Shown in pieces: positions 44,305 through 56,573 of a stretch of 64,000 nucleotides of DNA. The position numbers were made by a program, and so were the translations under genes. Within the stretch, counting starts at the first letter, position 1, and every line of letters starts with the position of its first letter. The notes under the pieces were generated by a model that was not told the DNA's origin, did not search any database, and saw only the letters and a list, made by a program, of their open reading frames with translations. Source of the stretch: Cryptomeria japonica (Eukaryota; Streptophyta; Pinopsida; Cupressales; Cupressaceae); NCBI RefSeq assembly GCF_030272615.1, contig NC_081415.1:506307373-506371372 (forward strand). Direction: 5' to 3'.

Positions 44305-46419
44305 TTTGCCCCTCTTTGAGACAATGCGGTTTATCGCATTGTTTCAAAGAAAGAAAGATAGGTGTGAAGAAATATGCCCCATAAATGTTAATTTAGTGGG
44401 TGGTATGCCCCCTCAAGAGATGGGTTGAAATTTTTTGAAAAATCGGCTGATCTCTTGAAAAAGAGAAAGAAGTTGGGGGTAGGTAGAATAGAAGAAATAA
44501 TGGTGAAAGAATGGGAGAAAACAGAGTGAATACAGAGAAAAAACAAGCCAGTGAGTACCCTTAGGTCAGGCAAGAGATACAATGCAAATGTAGTGTGTGC
44601 TTTTGATTGATGCTATACAATTGATCTAAATTGGTTGGAAAATTTGGTGCAATTGATTGAATTGTCCCAGTTGAGTCAAATACTGACAATTGATGTCAGT
44701 TGTTCACTTGGACAGGATAAAGTCTAAGTAAGTGAGTCAATGACTTGTTGTGACTTAGACAATTGATGTATTTGTTCGATGAAGTCAAGGTATCTGAAGA
44801 AAAAATACTCATTGAGACTTAGACAATTGATGTAATTATTTGTTTTGATTATGTTTGATTGGCTTATCAATTGATAGTGTTTGTGTGGTAAGTTGTTTGT
44901 GGTGAATCATAGCAGCCCCGTTGAGACTAGGTCATTGTGATAAATGCTTGTTGTAGTCTATGATTATCATAACCGATTACCTGATGAGACCCAAAGATAC
45001 TTGATCTAAAAGTATTTGTTGATAGTCTAGGTGTGCGTGAGTCGATATGCCTATGTAGACAGAGTAACTAGCTTGATTGGGTTGATGGGAACCGATGATG
45101 ACCGAGATAGGGAGGGTGAGGGGGGGATTCAATGTTAGATAGAAGGTATAGAGGACCTAGGACCCATTCCTATGTAAGAGGAGCAAAAAAGAGAGTATCC
45201 ATTGTCATTACTGTGTATGAATGATATGCAATGAAATGCAATATATACAGATGAGATGAAATGACGATCCATAGATTATTCACAGTGCTTTATTTTCATC
45301 ATCAAGCATGGTAGTATCGTTCTTGGCTGAGGTAGCAGGAACCAAGTTTGAGCATTTCACCTGTAAGCAAGCATTGCAGACAAGGAAAGTTACCCTCCAT
45401 TCCGGTTCATGTACAAATGGTCGAGGTATACGATGTAGTCAGTAAGCCATAGTGATCCATGACTGTATTTTTGCATATGATCGCGTATCTTAGTGAACTT
45501 CCCACGTAGACACCATTAGTACATGCCCTAGAACTTCATTGGAACAATTTGCAGACAATATATATATATATATATATATATCAGGAGCCATCCCAGCTAC
45601 TTTAATCACTTTTGGATATCCCAGAGTAGCGTAGGAACCTGATATGAATAAATAAATAAATAAATAACAAACGGACCAAGTACTTATCAACTTAAACATA
45701 ATTTTTTTGTCAAAGAAAATGTTACCATGTCTTGTTTGTGAGGAAGGATGCATCCTTGTGAAGACAATTGTGTGTAGATGTTTTGATTGGTTGGTTGATT
45801 TGATAAGTGATCATCGTTTAAGTAGCTCAAAAATATTTGTTTGGTGTCTGTTGTGATGTGTATGCACAAAGAATATTATATATTGCAATGTCTTTGATTG
45901 ATTTTTTATTTTTTTTAATTTTAGTTTTTGTGAGTGTTTTTTAATGTTTTTGGTATTTTCTGAGTTTTTATGAATGTTTTTGGTATATTTCTAGCCAATT
46001 TTGAACGAGGAACTCAATGAATCACAAGTAATGTAGAATCCACTTCCATCAATAGTTTAAGAGCATTGCCTCCAGTTTAGATGTCGCTATGAAAGCGGGA
46101 TCTAGGACACATGAAGTACTAACCCTGATTGCAGATCAATAACAAGCCATAGTTTGAATAACAAATGAATGGATGCAATGGATGTGATCACAATAAGTCT
46201 GAAAGACAATGGAGCCATAGCCTTTATGAATGGCACCTGTTTTCCAAGTTTTCACCACCATACTTACCCAAGGCATCACCGTAGTGGTTTTTACCATTTG
46301 GATGAATGATTTTTCTTTACTATTTTCTTGATTTTTTTGTATTTTCTTCAGGACATTTTTCTGAATGTTTTTGGTATTTTCTAATATAGTGGAGGAGCCT
46401 GATGCTCTACACAAATTAT
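44305..46419. other. gypsy-2 3' region, no gene
   Basis: No antisense ORF is found where gypsy-1 has one. It contains the CAATTGAT motif six times (44618-44875), a (TA)n tract at 45559-45581 and an (AATA)n tract at 45648-45667. The end near 46240-46330 matches gypsy-1's post-integrase segment. Confidence 0.7.
44618..44875. repeat. CAATTGAT motif, six occurrences
   Basis: Occurrences at 44618, 44650, 44687, 44760, 44824 and 44868. Two are within the longer shared word GACTTAGACAATTGATGTA. Spacing is irregular. Confidence 0.7.
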
Positions 46420-48253
46420 GTATGAAACTGTTTGAGGTGCATGTTGTTGATCAGATCTGCTAGTGGTTCTCCTTTTGAAGTTGCCAACTGATATGCCCCA
46501 GACCCGAATACAGCAGTGATAACGTACGGACCCAGCCAGTTGAATTCAAACTTGCCTTGACGTTCTCTGTTTGGTTGGTTGCGAGGATTCTCCCTGAGAA
46601 CAAGATCACCTACCTCAAATGTACGAGGTTTAACCTAATGATTGTAGCTTCTGCTTTTGCGTTGCTGATAGGCTTTTAAGTGGTTGTATGCAGCTTGTCG
46701 CCTTTCATCAAGCAGATCCAAGTCCTGAAGACATGAGACTTGGTATGTTTCATCATCTATCAGACTGTGCAAAGAGGCTCGTAGAGATGTTATTTCAACC
46801 TCAATAGGCAGGATGGCTTCTGCTCCATAAACCAGTGAGTAGGGAGTTGCGTCTGTAGGGGTTTGAATGCTAGTTCGAAATGCCCATAGTGCTGGATTTA
46901 ATCGAATGTGCCAATCACGTCCAACATCATTGACTATCTTTTTGAGTATCCTCAATTCTTTTTGTTTGATGCTTTGGCTTGACCATTGCCTTGTGGGTAA
47001 TATGGAGTGGAAAAACAATGTTGGATATGAAACTTCTCACAGAGTTCATGGACATCCCGATTTTTGAAAGGGAGGTCGTTATCTGTGATGATAGACGTGG
47101 GTACACTATACCAACAGATGATATAATTAAGGAAGAATGAGGCAATCTGCTTGTTAGTGACTTGGGTAAGTGGAACGACTTCGATCCACTTTGTGAAGTA
47201 TTCGGTGGTGATAATGATAAATTTATGGCCGTTGGATGAAGATGGATGGATTTTACCTCCAAGGTCAAGTCCCCATTGAAAAAAGGGTCATGGTGTTGTG
47301 ATTGGTTGCAATTCACGTGCTGGTGCATATATCAAGTCTCTGTGAATTTGGCACTTCTTGTATTTTTTGACAAAATAGTAGAAGTCTTTTTCCATGGTGG
47401 GCCAATAGTATCCAATGCGCATGATTTTCTTTGCTAGAAAAGGACCGCTTGAGTGAGCCCCACAAATTCCTTCATGTACCTCTTCCAAGGCCTTTGTTAT
47501 CTCATCTTGTTCCAAACATTGAAGGAGAGTACCATCAAGACTTCGCCTATATAGGGTGTCGACAACGATGGTGTATCGAGCGGTTTGGCGAATGAAGGTT
47601 TTTTGTTGATTATTTGATTGGTTGGAAGGAAGTGTGTGATCACAGAGGTAAGTGAAGAACTCACCGTACCATGGGGATTCAAAACCGACAAGGTGACATA
47701 TCATTTCAGTTTCGGGGATATCATATGCGAGGATCCAAATCTGTTCTACCAAGAACTCGTAGCGTGTTGAATTTTGCGGAAGATCCAGGAGAGATGCAAT
47801 TGTAGTCATTGCGCCGACAACTCGATTATGATATCTGGATACTAGCTCAAACATGATAGTTGTAAATGATTCTTTGTAACTATCCACCATCCTTTTATAT
47901 GGCATGAGCTTAACATCCTTAGTTTGGTACTCATTAGTGACTTGTTGGATGACTAGCTGAGAATCTCCATATACCTATAGCTCTTTAAGATGTCATTGTA
48001 TAGCCAATCTGAGCCCTATGATCAAGGCCTCATATTCTGCTATATTACTGGTGCATGGGAAAGTGAGCCTGTATGACTTCAAGATGTTGTCACCTTGAGG
48101 TGTGATAAAAAGAATACATGCCCCCGAGCCATGTCTAGCATATGAGCCATCAAAATATAGCTTCTAAGGTTGGGTAGCTGTGATCATGAAGATCTCTTCA
48201 TCTGGAAAATTGGAAACAAGAGGATGGTCACCTGCAAGGGGTGCATCAACCAA
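46420..48253 (-). pseudogene. gypsy-2 second RNase H and integrase (broken)
   Basis: The second RNase H starts LYFDGSYARHGSGA (about 48150) with NIAEYEAL and YGDSQLVI; the last catalytic Asp region reads NRVVGAMTTIAS, so that Asp is lost. The integrase zinc region EVHEGICGAHSSGP is present, but CKQC reads YKKC. The core has WGLDLGGK and IITDN. The third catalytic residue is Lys instead of Glu (GNGQAKASNK, about 46985). Frameshifts near 47290 and 46960 and several stops add to the damage. Confidence 0.88.
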
Positions 48254-49558
48254 CTAATTTGCAACAACCTGCCCCTTGATAGCCTTGCACTCCACATACT
48301 CTATATAAAATTCACTCAAGATCATAACCCATTTGGCCAAGTGGCCTGCCAATGTTGCCTTGTTGAGTAGGTACTTGAGTGGATCTATTTTGGCAATGAG
48401 TTGTACCTTGTGCGTTAACATGCAGTGCCTCAATTTGGTGGCTGCTAAGATAACTGCTAGGCAAGCTTGCTCAATAGGTGTGTAATTGAGTTCATAGCCT
48501 ACCAATGTGTGAGAGATATAATATACAACACATTCTTTGTCTTTTGCATTGTGTTGTGCCAGCACTACTCTTAATGTCTTATTTATAGCTGAAATATATA
48601 GTAATAGAGGTCTGCTTGGATCTGGTGGGATCAACAAGGGTGTATCCATTAGGTAGTCCTTAAGCATTTGGAATGTTTTTTGGAACTTTGTATCCCATTG
48701 AAAGTGGATATTCTTGTGTAACAGATGCGTGAAGGGATGACACTTATCAACCAATTGTGCAATGAATCTCTGAATTGTTTGTAGCCACCCTTGTAGTGTC
48801 CTTAACTGACTGATGTTCTTTGGAGGTGGCATGTCCATGATTGCTTTGAATTTCGCCGGATCTACTTCAATGCCTTTGCTTGAGACAATGTATCCTAAGA
48901 GCTTCCCAGAGGTTACTCCAAAGACACATTTCTTTGGATTAAGATATACATGATATTGCTCCAATCTGTCGAATATTTTACCCAATATTGCCAGATGACC
49001 CTCTCTTGTTAATGATTTAGCTAGTAAATCATCGACGTAATCTTCCATTATGGTGAGCATCATATCGTGAAAGATGGTAGTCATAGCTCTTTGATATGTT
49101 GCCCCTACATTCTTCAGACCAAATGGCATCACATTCCAATAGTATGTTCCCCATGGACATGTGAAAGCAGTTTTATGTTGATCCTCTAGAGCAATCTTGA
49201 TCTGGTTATACCCTGAAAATCCATCCATAAGAGAAAGCATTGCATGACCCACTATGAGATCGACAATCATGTCGATGTTTGGTAAGGGGAAATCATCTTT
49301 AGGGCATGCCTTGTTCAAAAATTTGAAGTCTGTACAGATACAGATGCCCCCATTGGGTTTACCAACAAGTACAATATTGGAGATCCAATCTACATAATTG
49401 ATTGGTCTGATGAAACCAACATCCAAGAGCTTTTTGAGTTCCGCTCTAACAAGAACAACAATCTGTGGGTGCATCTTTCTAAGCTTTTGTTTGACAGGTT
49501 TAGCTCCTTCTGCTACAGTTAGGTGATGCATGACCAAGTCTGGATCTAAGCCAGGCAT
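48254..49558 (-). pseudogene. gypsy-2 reverse transcriptase and first RNase H
   Basis: An uninterrupted frame of 434 codons. Motifs: PGLDPDLVMHHLTV, IRPINYVDWISNIVLVGKPN, LSLMDGFSGYNQIKIALEDQ and the catalytic YVDDLLAKS, then KCVFGVTSGKLLGYIVS. The RNase H again lacks the usual Asp (LLLYISAINKTLRVVLAQ). It is the best-preserved gene of gypsy-2; the frame ends at a TAG at 48254. Confidence 0.92.
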
Positions 49559-50540
49559 GTCTACATAAGACCATGCAAAGTTGATTTGACACTTCTAGAA
49601 GAATTCCACAAATTTTGGTTGTTCCTCTAGAGTCAATAGAGATGCCAATTGTATTTGGTGAGGAGTCTCAAGGGTCTCCACATTGAATTCTTTTGTTTCT
49701 TCAATAAGGATCGTCGATCTCTCTTGATTTGTACTAGAGGGAGGATGTCAAACCTTTCATCCTCAGGTGCCTCTGAGAGGTTTTCACCTTTGGATACACT
49801 CTTTATTTTTACTTTTTTGGGATCAATAAGTGCCACTGTGTGGTTTTTACTAGAAGATCCATGTTTTATTGTGATATTTTTGTAGCTGAAAGGTTTGGCA
49901 TCTACCCAAAAGTATGTTGCGCTGTTAAGTTCAATGGCAAACCCAACTTTATGATCCCCGCTTGGTATGTTATCCCTTATTTCTAAAAATTCTATGAGCG
50001 CCTCATCGTTTTGGAAGTGATCAAGACATGGGGGATTTGGCTGGTTCCAGTCGATGAGTTCGGGGTGGATGATAGGCATTACCTCATCGATTAAGTTGAG
50101 TTCAGAGGAGGCGTTAGTGAGGGTTAATATAGATGAGTGAAGTTCATCGATGGTAATCCCCTTGTAAGATTCTGGTGTGGGATTTGACGTAGGGCCTGTG
50201 GAAGTTATTTCTTGCTCAGGAACCCAAAAGGTTTTAATCCATGCCTCTCCATAAATTGGGATATCTTTACGAGGTCATGGAGGTGATATGTCTTCCTCGT
50301 CTGAAGTATTTAGATTCACTGAATCCCATTCCCACTCATGTGAGTCTATCTCTGAATCACTCTCTAACATCCCATTACTATACCATGTTGGGATGTCTTT
50401 TGAATTGAAGAGTGTATTGATCACGAGTTTATGCACTTTTGCAGGTGGGATTGTTGGTGCTGTTGATGGGGTTATCGGTGTTGTTGATGTTGTTGTTGGG
50501 AGTATCAGTGTTGTTGGTACAGTTGGTGCTATTGATGCTA
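49559..50540 (-). pseudogene. gypsy-2 linker between G-patch and RT
   Basis: Homologous to the gypsy-1 linker (QNDEALIEF, GDHKVGFAIELNSATYF, KGENLSEAPEDERFD). Broken at about 49630 and upstream of 50079. Confidence 0.7.
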
Positions 50541-50700
50541 CTTATGGGATTATGGGTGTTGTTGATGTTGCTAGTGGCTTTGATGCTACTGATGGGATTA
50601 TGAGTTTTGTGGGTGCCGTTGGTGCTACTGATGCTACTAATGGGATTATCAGCTTTGTTGGTGCAGTTGGTGTTGTTGGTACCGCAAAGATAATCAAGGA
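50456..50700 (-). repeat. low-complexity Thr/Pro/Ala/Ile/Asn repeat in the gypsy-2 polyprotein
   Basis: The minus-strand reading gives repeats of TTPTAPTKLIIP and NNTDT type. On DNA this is a GTTGGTGYTGTTGATG-like degenerate minisatellite. It sits between the G-patch and the linker and is absent from gypsy-1. Confidence 0.8.
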
Positions 50701-52189
50701 TGGCCTCTTTGGAGTAACTGGCTGATACATGGGCTTGCTAGGTTTTCCTTTGAATCTAAGCTTAGGAAGAGATTCTTTTTGAAAACCTACTCTAGTTTTA
50801 TCTTTGGGTTTCAACTTAGGTTGTAAGGGCTTGTGTCATCCTTGTTTGCAATGTCCCAAAGCAGTCTGGCCATCATATCCCATTCTTTGCATGATAGTGA
50901 GGCCTTTTCCATATTTATCAGTGGGATGTTTAGCCTTTGGGCTTTCTTTGTTAATAGGGTCCTTGTAGATCCATTCTGCCAGGTCCTCATCCATGGTTTC
51001 CTCTCTTGACTCTTACCAGGGATGAATTGTGCCAAAGTGCATGCTTGCTTGGCCAGTGGTGTTTGAAGCAACTTTTGAGGTTTGCCATGAGTTCTAGGGG
51101 AGGTGAGTAATTTCCCAACACAAAAGAGTTGGCTAAGATTATATTCCCCGGGACCTTCCTCAGCCATTTTCATTTTCAACTTCTCTTGCTTTGGTATAGG
51201 GGTGATTGAACTGGAAAGAGAGGTTGGATTAGCATATGATGTGGAAGGGATAGCTTCTCTATTGTTAGGTACGGTGATCTCTGGCTAATGGTTAATATTG
51301 TTACAATACGCAAATGGATTTGCATCGCCAAGGATTGTGATTTCTACACCGTTATGAGGAAACTTGATATATTGGTGATAGGTGGATGGAATGGCTTGCA
51401 TGGCATGTATCCAAGGCCTTCCTAACAAGAGATTGTATGGAAAAGGAAGGTCTATAACTCGGTAGACGATATGCTTCACCACTGGCCCCACTCTGATAGG
51501 TAATACAACAACTCCTCTAGAAGAACGCTCTGCATCATCATAGGCTTTAATGGTTATCTTTTTGTTGGCATCCACTGATTCTACGACATAACGCAGTGTT
51601 GTAACCAACTACAAGGTGCATATATTCAAGTCGAATCCATTGTCAATCAAGACTCGCTTGATTCTATGTTGGTTTACAAATCCTTCAATGTGAAGGGATG
51701 TATTATGTGGTTATTGAAAGGAAGCGTTGTCACTTTCAGAAAAAGTGAGGCATGGTGATGACTTGAGACTACCAATCATGGCTTGAAATTGATATGTGTT
51801 GAGGTTGGAGAGGACTAACACTTCATGGAGAGCTTGATCCAATATTGTTTTGTGTGAGGGGGATAAGCACAAAAGCTCTAATATGGAAATGAGTGTAGGC
51901 GTTTTATCCAATTGCTCCACAAGATTATATTGCTTCAACATGGGTGTCGTTCCTTGTGGTGTCACTCGAATGGTAATCTTGCTATGACATGTAAAACAAT
52001 TGCATGCAGGATTTGGATCTTTGATGGTGAGAGTTTCAACTTGTTCATTAGCGTCATAGAGGTGATTCACAGTATAATTATATGCAGCTTGTGTATAATT
52101 AGTTGTAGTATCTGTGTTTCGCCCTAAGGTGGAAGGACCCCTTTGATCATGTGATGGAAGTGGATTCTTGAACATTAAATGATCATCAT
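50541..52189 (-). pseudogene. gypsy-2 protease and G-patch (broken)
   Basis: The protease block has ISILELLCLSPSHKTILD, the degenerate site LIDNGFDLNICTL (Asp-Asn-Gly) and NLLLGRPWIHAMQAIPSTYH. Stops lie near 51717 and 51609. The G-patch is at 50780-50925 (KYGKGLTIMQRMGYDGQTAL), in a different frame from protease and ending with TGA. Confidence 0.85.
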
Positions 52190-53759
52190 TGGATGTTTTA
52201 GGGTCATGTCATTCTATTTCAATTTATCTTCTATCAATAAGATCTTTCAATCGATGGCAATTGCTCATTTTATGTCCTCTTCCTTGGTGAAATTTGCAAT
52301 GTTCATTATCTCTCCACTAGGGAGGCTTGACATGAGGCTCATAGTTAGAGGTTTTTGGTAAGGTCACAAGATTGGAAGAGACCAATTGATGCAAGATTGT
52401 TTCGATGGGTTCCCCTAAGGGTGTGTACGTGCATTTTGGTTCGTAATTTTGTTGCCTTTGTTTTGGTTCCTCTTGTGGTGCATTGCGACTGTGATTTTGT
52501 GGATGAGTGAGGGTGTTGTTTTTAGGAGGGGGATTTTGTCTTGCAAACCTGACCATAGGTTGTGCATTTTTTACTGTTTGTGCATCCACTATCTCGTCAT
52601 TGACAACATTCTTGTTCTTGTTCCAAAAATTTGGTTAATCACTATTATAACGTGGACAAGGGCCATCTTTGGGTTCATTGTAGATTTTGATAAGTCCCTT
52701 TTTGATAAGGGCTCTTTCACATTTTAGTCCTTGAGTGATCATCTCTTCAAAGGATTATGTACCCTTCATGTCTAAATGGAATTCCATCTCGTCATTCAAG
52801 TTGGAAATGAATATTTCCACTAGTTCTTGTTCAGGCAAATGAAGAGAATGTCTGCTAGACAGTTGCCTCCACCGTTGTAGGAAAGTTGAGAACAACTCCC
52901 CTGGTTTTTGTTTGGTGTTGCATAAATATGCCATGGTAACATCTCATTCTATGTTATGTGCATAATGAGCGATGAACTTTTGGACTAGTTCCTCAAATGT
53001 TCTAATGCCACTTGGTAATCGTGAAAACCATTGTGTGGTTGTACCTCCCAAACTCAGAGGAAAAAGGCGCATTAGATATGTGTCCTCATAGGCCACCTCT
53101 AAACAAGCTGAGTGAAATTCTTGTACATGATCTCTAGGGTCTCCTTTGCTCCTGTACTTTTCAAACTTGGGTGTTTCGAACCCTCGCGAAAAAGATGGCA
53201 TAATCATGTTCCTATCAAAAGGATAGGGACAAATATCGTTAAGTGAAAACCGAGTAGTCTTCACACCACTATTGAAATATTGAGCGATATTTTCTACTTG
53301 TTGTCTCAACATGTCTATTTTTGAAGAAGGAGGTGGTGGAGGATTCCCTTGATGATTAAGGTCATAGCGGAAGTAATCTCTACCTCTTCCACCATCGTTA
53401 CGACTATGTTGCTCAGATGTTTGTCGTATCTGTGCGGTATCAAAGTCAGAGGATAGTTTGGTACCCTCTTGAGCAAGTCTCAGAAAATGAGCATCTACAT
53501 TGTTTCTAAGGATTTCGTCAAAGAGTCTATTGAATTTGGGATTGTGTTGTTCTCTTTCTATATCTTTGGGAGTTGGAGTGTTGGGATCTTCATCATTTGT
53601 TCCTCCTCTAACGGCCTCATGGAAATCATTGAGGTTTTCTTCCTCCTCTTCAATCTCTAGTTGTCGGTTTCTCATTGGTCTTCTATAAGCCATGTTCTTG
53701 AAAGTTTGAGGTTTGATGAAAGTAATTATGAGGTGGTGATGAAGTGTTTGATGGAACAC
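52190..53759 (-). pseudogene. gypsy-2 gag and zinc knuckle (broken)
   Basis: The first 271 codons (53759-52944) contain an acidic N-terminus, a Pro-rich stretch and the gag domain start (MRLFPLSLGGTTTQWFSRLP). After a TGA at 52944 it continues as KQKPGELFSTFLQRWRQLSS. The knuckle HCKFHQGRGHKMSNC at about 52280 has the same C-x2-H-x4-H-x4-C spacing as gypsy-1. More stops follow. Confidence 0.87.
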
Positions 53760-56530
53760 AATTTTTTGTAAAATGTTGGTTTTGAAGATGGATCTCTAAC
53801 ACTGAAGGTTGGATGTTAACAAAGTTCTTTGTGAATTGCTCTTGTGTTTTTCAACAATTTTGATGTGATGAGGTATAGCAAGGTTTAAGATGTGTTACAA
53901 ACCAAGCTACCTAGCAATGAGAGGATGCACTCATAAACTAGTTTTAAACTGTGTAGAAATGCCTCTTAGGATGATTGATCCTAGATGTAGAGACACTCTA
54001 AAAGTGATTTGTTGGTTTGATTCAAGCAATATTTAAAAGAACTCAAGACAAGACCTTTTTTGTGTTTTGAGAGTTGAATGGATTTGTTATTTATGGAGGT
54101 GAAAGTGGATAGAGTATGCACCTCAATAAAAACTTTCACAAAGGGGGTTTCTACTTCTTCCTCTCTCTCAAGGGTTGGTGGTTCCCCTCGAGCTTCGTTG
54201 TATGTGATACAGATTTTTGGGAAGAAAGCAGGATTGATCTTGCCCCCTTTGTTTTTGTGATAATCCAATGCTCTAAACTGAGTAAAAGCTCTATTTTTCA
54301 AAGGCTCTTTGTCAAATTCATTAGATTTTCCTTGTAGATACAAGTGCATATGGCGCAAGAAGGCTCTGTGTGAGAGAAAAATTCGTCTATTGATATAGAA
54401 AAACTTCCTTCTTTTGATAAGAGCTTTTGAACCAAGTTGTCTCTTTTTCAATGTGGTATTTTGGTGAAGACTCCTTTTTCTCAAGATGTGAGTGATGGTC
54501 ATACAAAACGGATACTTGTTTCACTTTTTGATCTTGTTTTGTTTATCAATGTTTGAGGTGGATTTGTTGGATGAATACTTCGTTTAAAATTGTTTTGAAT
54601 TTCTTTGACAAGAAAACACAGCAAGCACACAAGCACAATAACCTTGCCCTTTTTCAACAAAAGGCAAAAATAGGTGTGGGTCTAAATCAATCCAATCATG
54701 AACTCTTTGACCCTTTTTAGAAATGTATTTTATGTTTTCCAAAGCCTGAAGTTGACCCAAATTGTTACTGGTTTGAGACAAGATGAAGACAACTCAAACA
54801 CACTTTATCCCTAAGGTCAATGGCCAGTTGCGATATTTTCAGCCCACATCTTGATATTTTTTTGACTTTGGAACTACATACCTTATGAATCCTGTCGTGG
54901 CAGGTAAGGATGTAATATACTAAGTTTTGCGTGAGCATAATAGATAGATGATCCCTTTGATGGGGGAGTCACCACTTTCATTCAAGCTACAAGTAGCCTT
55001 TCAAAAAGCCATGTTTCTACTCAAGGAAATATGTATGGTGAGTATCTTGGGAGCAAAACCATCTATGCTCTTGCACTGAACTTTTCACAAATATCCTCAA
55101 TCAATAGAATGGGTGGGCTTCTATAATAAAAGGTGTCTAGTAATGCTCGATGTTTTTGGACGTAAGTTAATTCTGCAATGACTCACTTAGAGCCTTGTAA
55201 ATTGTGGTGGGGCCCATATGTCCTTTCGGCAAGTTACATTGTAGGAACAACTGCACCCAAGGCTACAACTTAAGCTCTCACCCGATTTCTATAGTGGCTC
55301 GAAGGATTTACCGCACAAGCTCGTTCTCAAGAGTGATGTGTCTCTTGGTAGGCCTCTCTTAAAAATAAATTTTTTGGAGTGTTACTAACACTTTTCTCTT
55401 GCACCTAGGACCACGAGAGCCAAGGGAGAGGATAGTGTGTGTTAGAAATGAGACCGCTCTACAAATTTTTACACAAGTGTGCCAAACACTGAAAACACTT
55501 GTTCTTTTTAACTGTTTTATCGCAATGTGATCTATATGCTATTTGGAGATTTTGCTCCAACAACCATGGTGTTATTTTTAACCTCACAAGGCAATTTGTT
55601 TTCTAACTAGGAAATTGAAAATCCTGGTCAACAAAATTCAAAGCACGTTGCTCAAAGTAAAAGTGATTTTGTAAACAAAATGGACAAGTTGTTTGTTCTT
55701 TTTAACTTGCAAAATAAAAAGTTGATTGTGAATTTCATCCTTGCAAGAAATGAAAGTTGTTTTGTTTGTTTTAAACCCAAAATGAAAAGTTTGCCCCTAA
55801 CTTGCAAGAAAGAAAAGTTTGTTTTGTTTGATTTGTGGTTCTTTTTAACTTTGCAAAATGAATTTATTTTTAAGCCCCAAATTGAAAATTTTGTTGATTT
55901 TAGTTCAAAATGAAAGATGAAGTTTGTTTTAAACCCAAAAAGGAAAGTGAATTCTTTTTAATCTAACTTTAAAAGCAAAGGTTAGAAAGAAAAAAAAATA
56001 AACTTCCTAATTCCTAACTCCTTGAATCCTGCAAAACAAGAAGTTAGCAAACCTGCACAACAAAAGAAAATAATTAGTGCAATGAAGGTTTTTTGTGGGC
56101 TTCTACAAGCTTAATTTTTTTTTTAAAAATCGGTTACACAATATTTTTTTCAATTCTCTGTTACAAAAGCTACTCTGTGTAAACATAAAAGCACCACTTT
56201 AATACAAAAGCGTTGAAGGACTGACAAAGGCGCTAAAAGAACAACAAAAGCGCTACGATATGGACAAAAGCGCTAATTAAAACTGTTAAACAAAATAAAA
56301 ATTATGTAAGACAAAGAGCGCAAACGCACTAAAAGAGTTACAATAGTGTTATGTAACCAACAATAGCGCTATAACTTAGACAAAGGCACTAATTCTTTGA
56401 CAAAAGTGCCAAAACTCGGACAAAGCACTAAATCCTCTGCTATTAAAGACACTAAAACGTGTGTGAATAGCGCTAAAGTGCAACCTGTGTGTGACAATTT
56501 AATGGGAAAATCATAAAAAAGTTAGTTTTG
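53760..56530 (-). other. gypsy-2 leader, non-coding
   Basis: 2.8 kb between gag and PBS. It contains AAAGTTTGTTTT-rich direct repeats at 55640-55960 and the CAAAAGCGCT array next to the PBS. The 173-codon open frame at 53981-54502 shows no domain. Confidence 0.65.
56175..56490 (+). repeat. degenerate GACAAAAGCGCTAA array (about 13 units)
   Basis: Units such as GACAAAGGCGCTAAAAG, ACAAAAGCGCTACGA, GACAAAAGCGCTAATT and CAATAGCGCTATAAC recur every 18-30 bp, with decay to GCACT or GTGCC. It occupies the place of gypsy-1's cluster B, with a different motif. Confidence 0.85.
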
Positions 56531-56571
56531 AGATTAGAAGGTTGTGTGTTCGATTCACACCGGGTTCACCA
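56531..56571 (-). other. extended primer-binding region, tRNA-Trp-like over 41 nt
   Basis: The plus strand reads as the 3' part of a tRNA ending CACCGGGTTCACCA, two bases before the LTR. From just after the anticodon to CCA it matches, as I remember it, plant tRNA-Trp(CCA) at about 37 of 41 positions. A T-arm GTGTG-TTCGATT-CACAC pairs perfectly. A usual PBS is 12-18 nt (here 56554-56571). The 5' half of the tRNA is absent, so it is not a tRNA gene. Confidence 0.8.
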
Positions 56572-56573
56572 AA

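Noticed and set aside
53981-54502. 173-codon minus frame upstream of gypsy-2 gag
   Set aside because: No recognised domain; no counterpart was noticed in the gypsy-1 leader; treated as non-coding leader.
56531-56571. tRNA gene
   Set aside because: Only the 3' part is present, at the exact PBS position next to an LTR; no D-arm or acceptor 5' strand.
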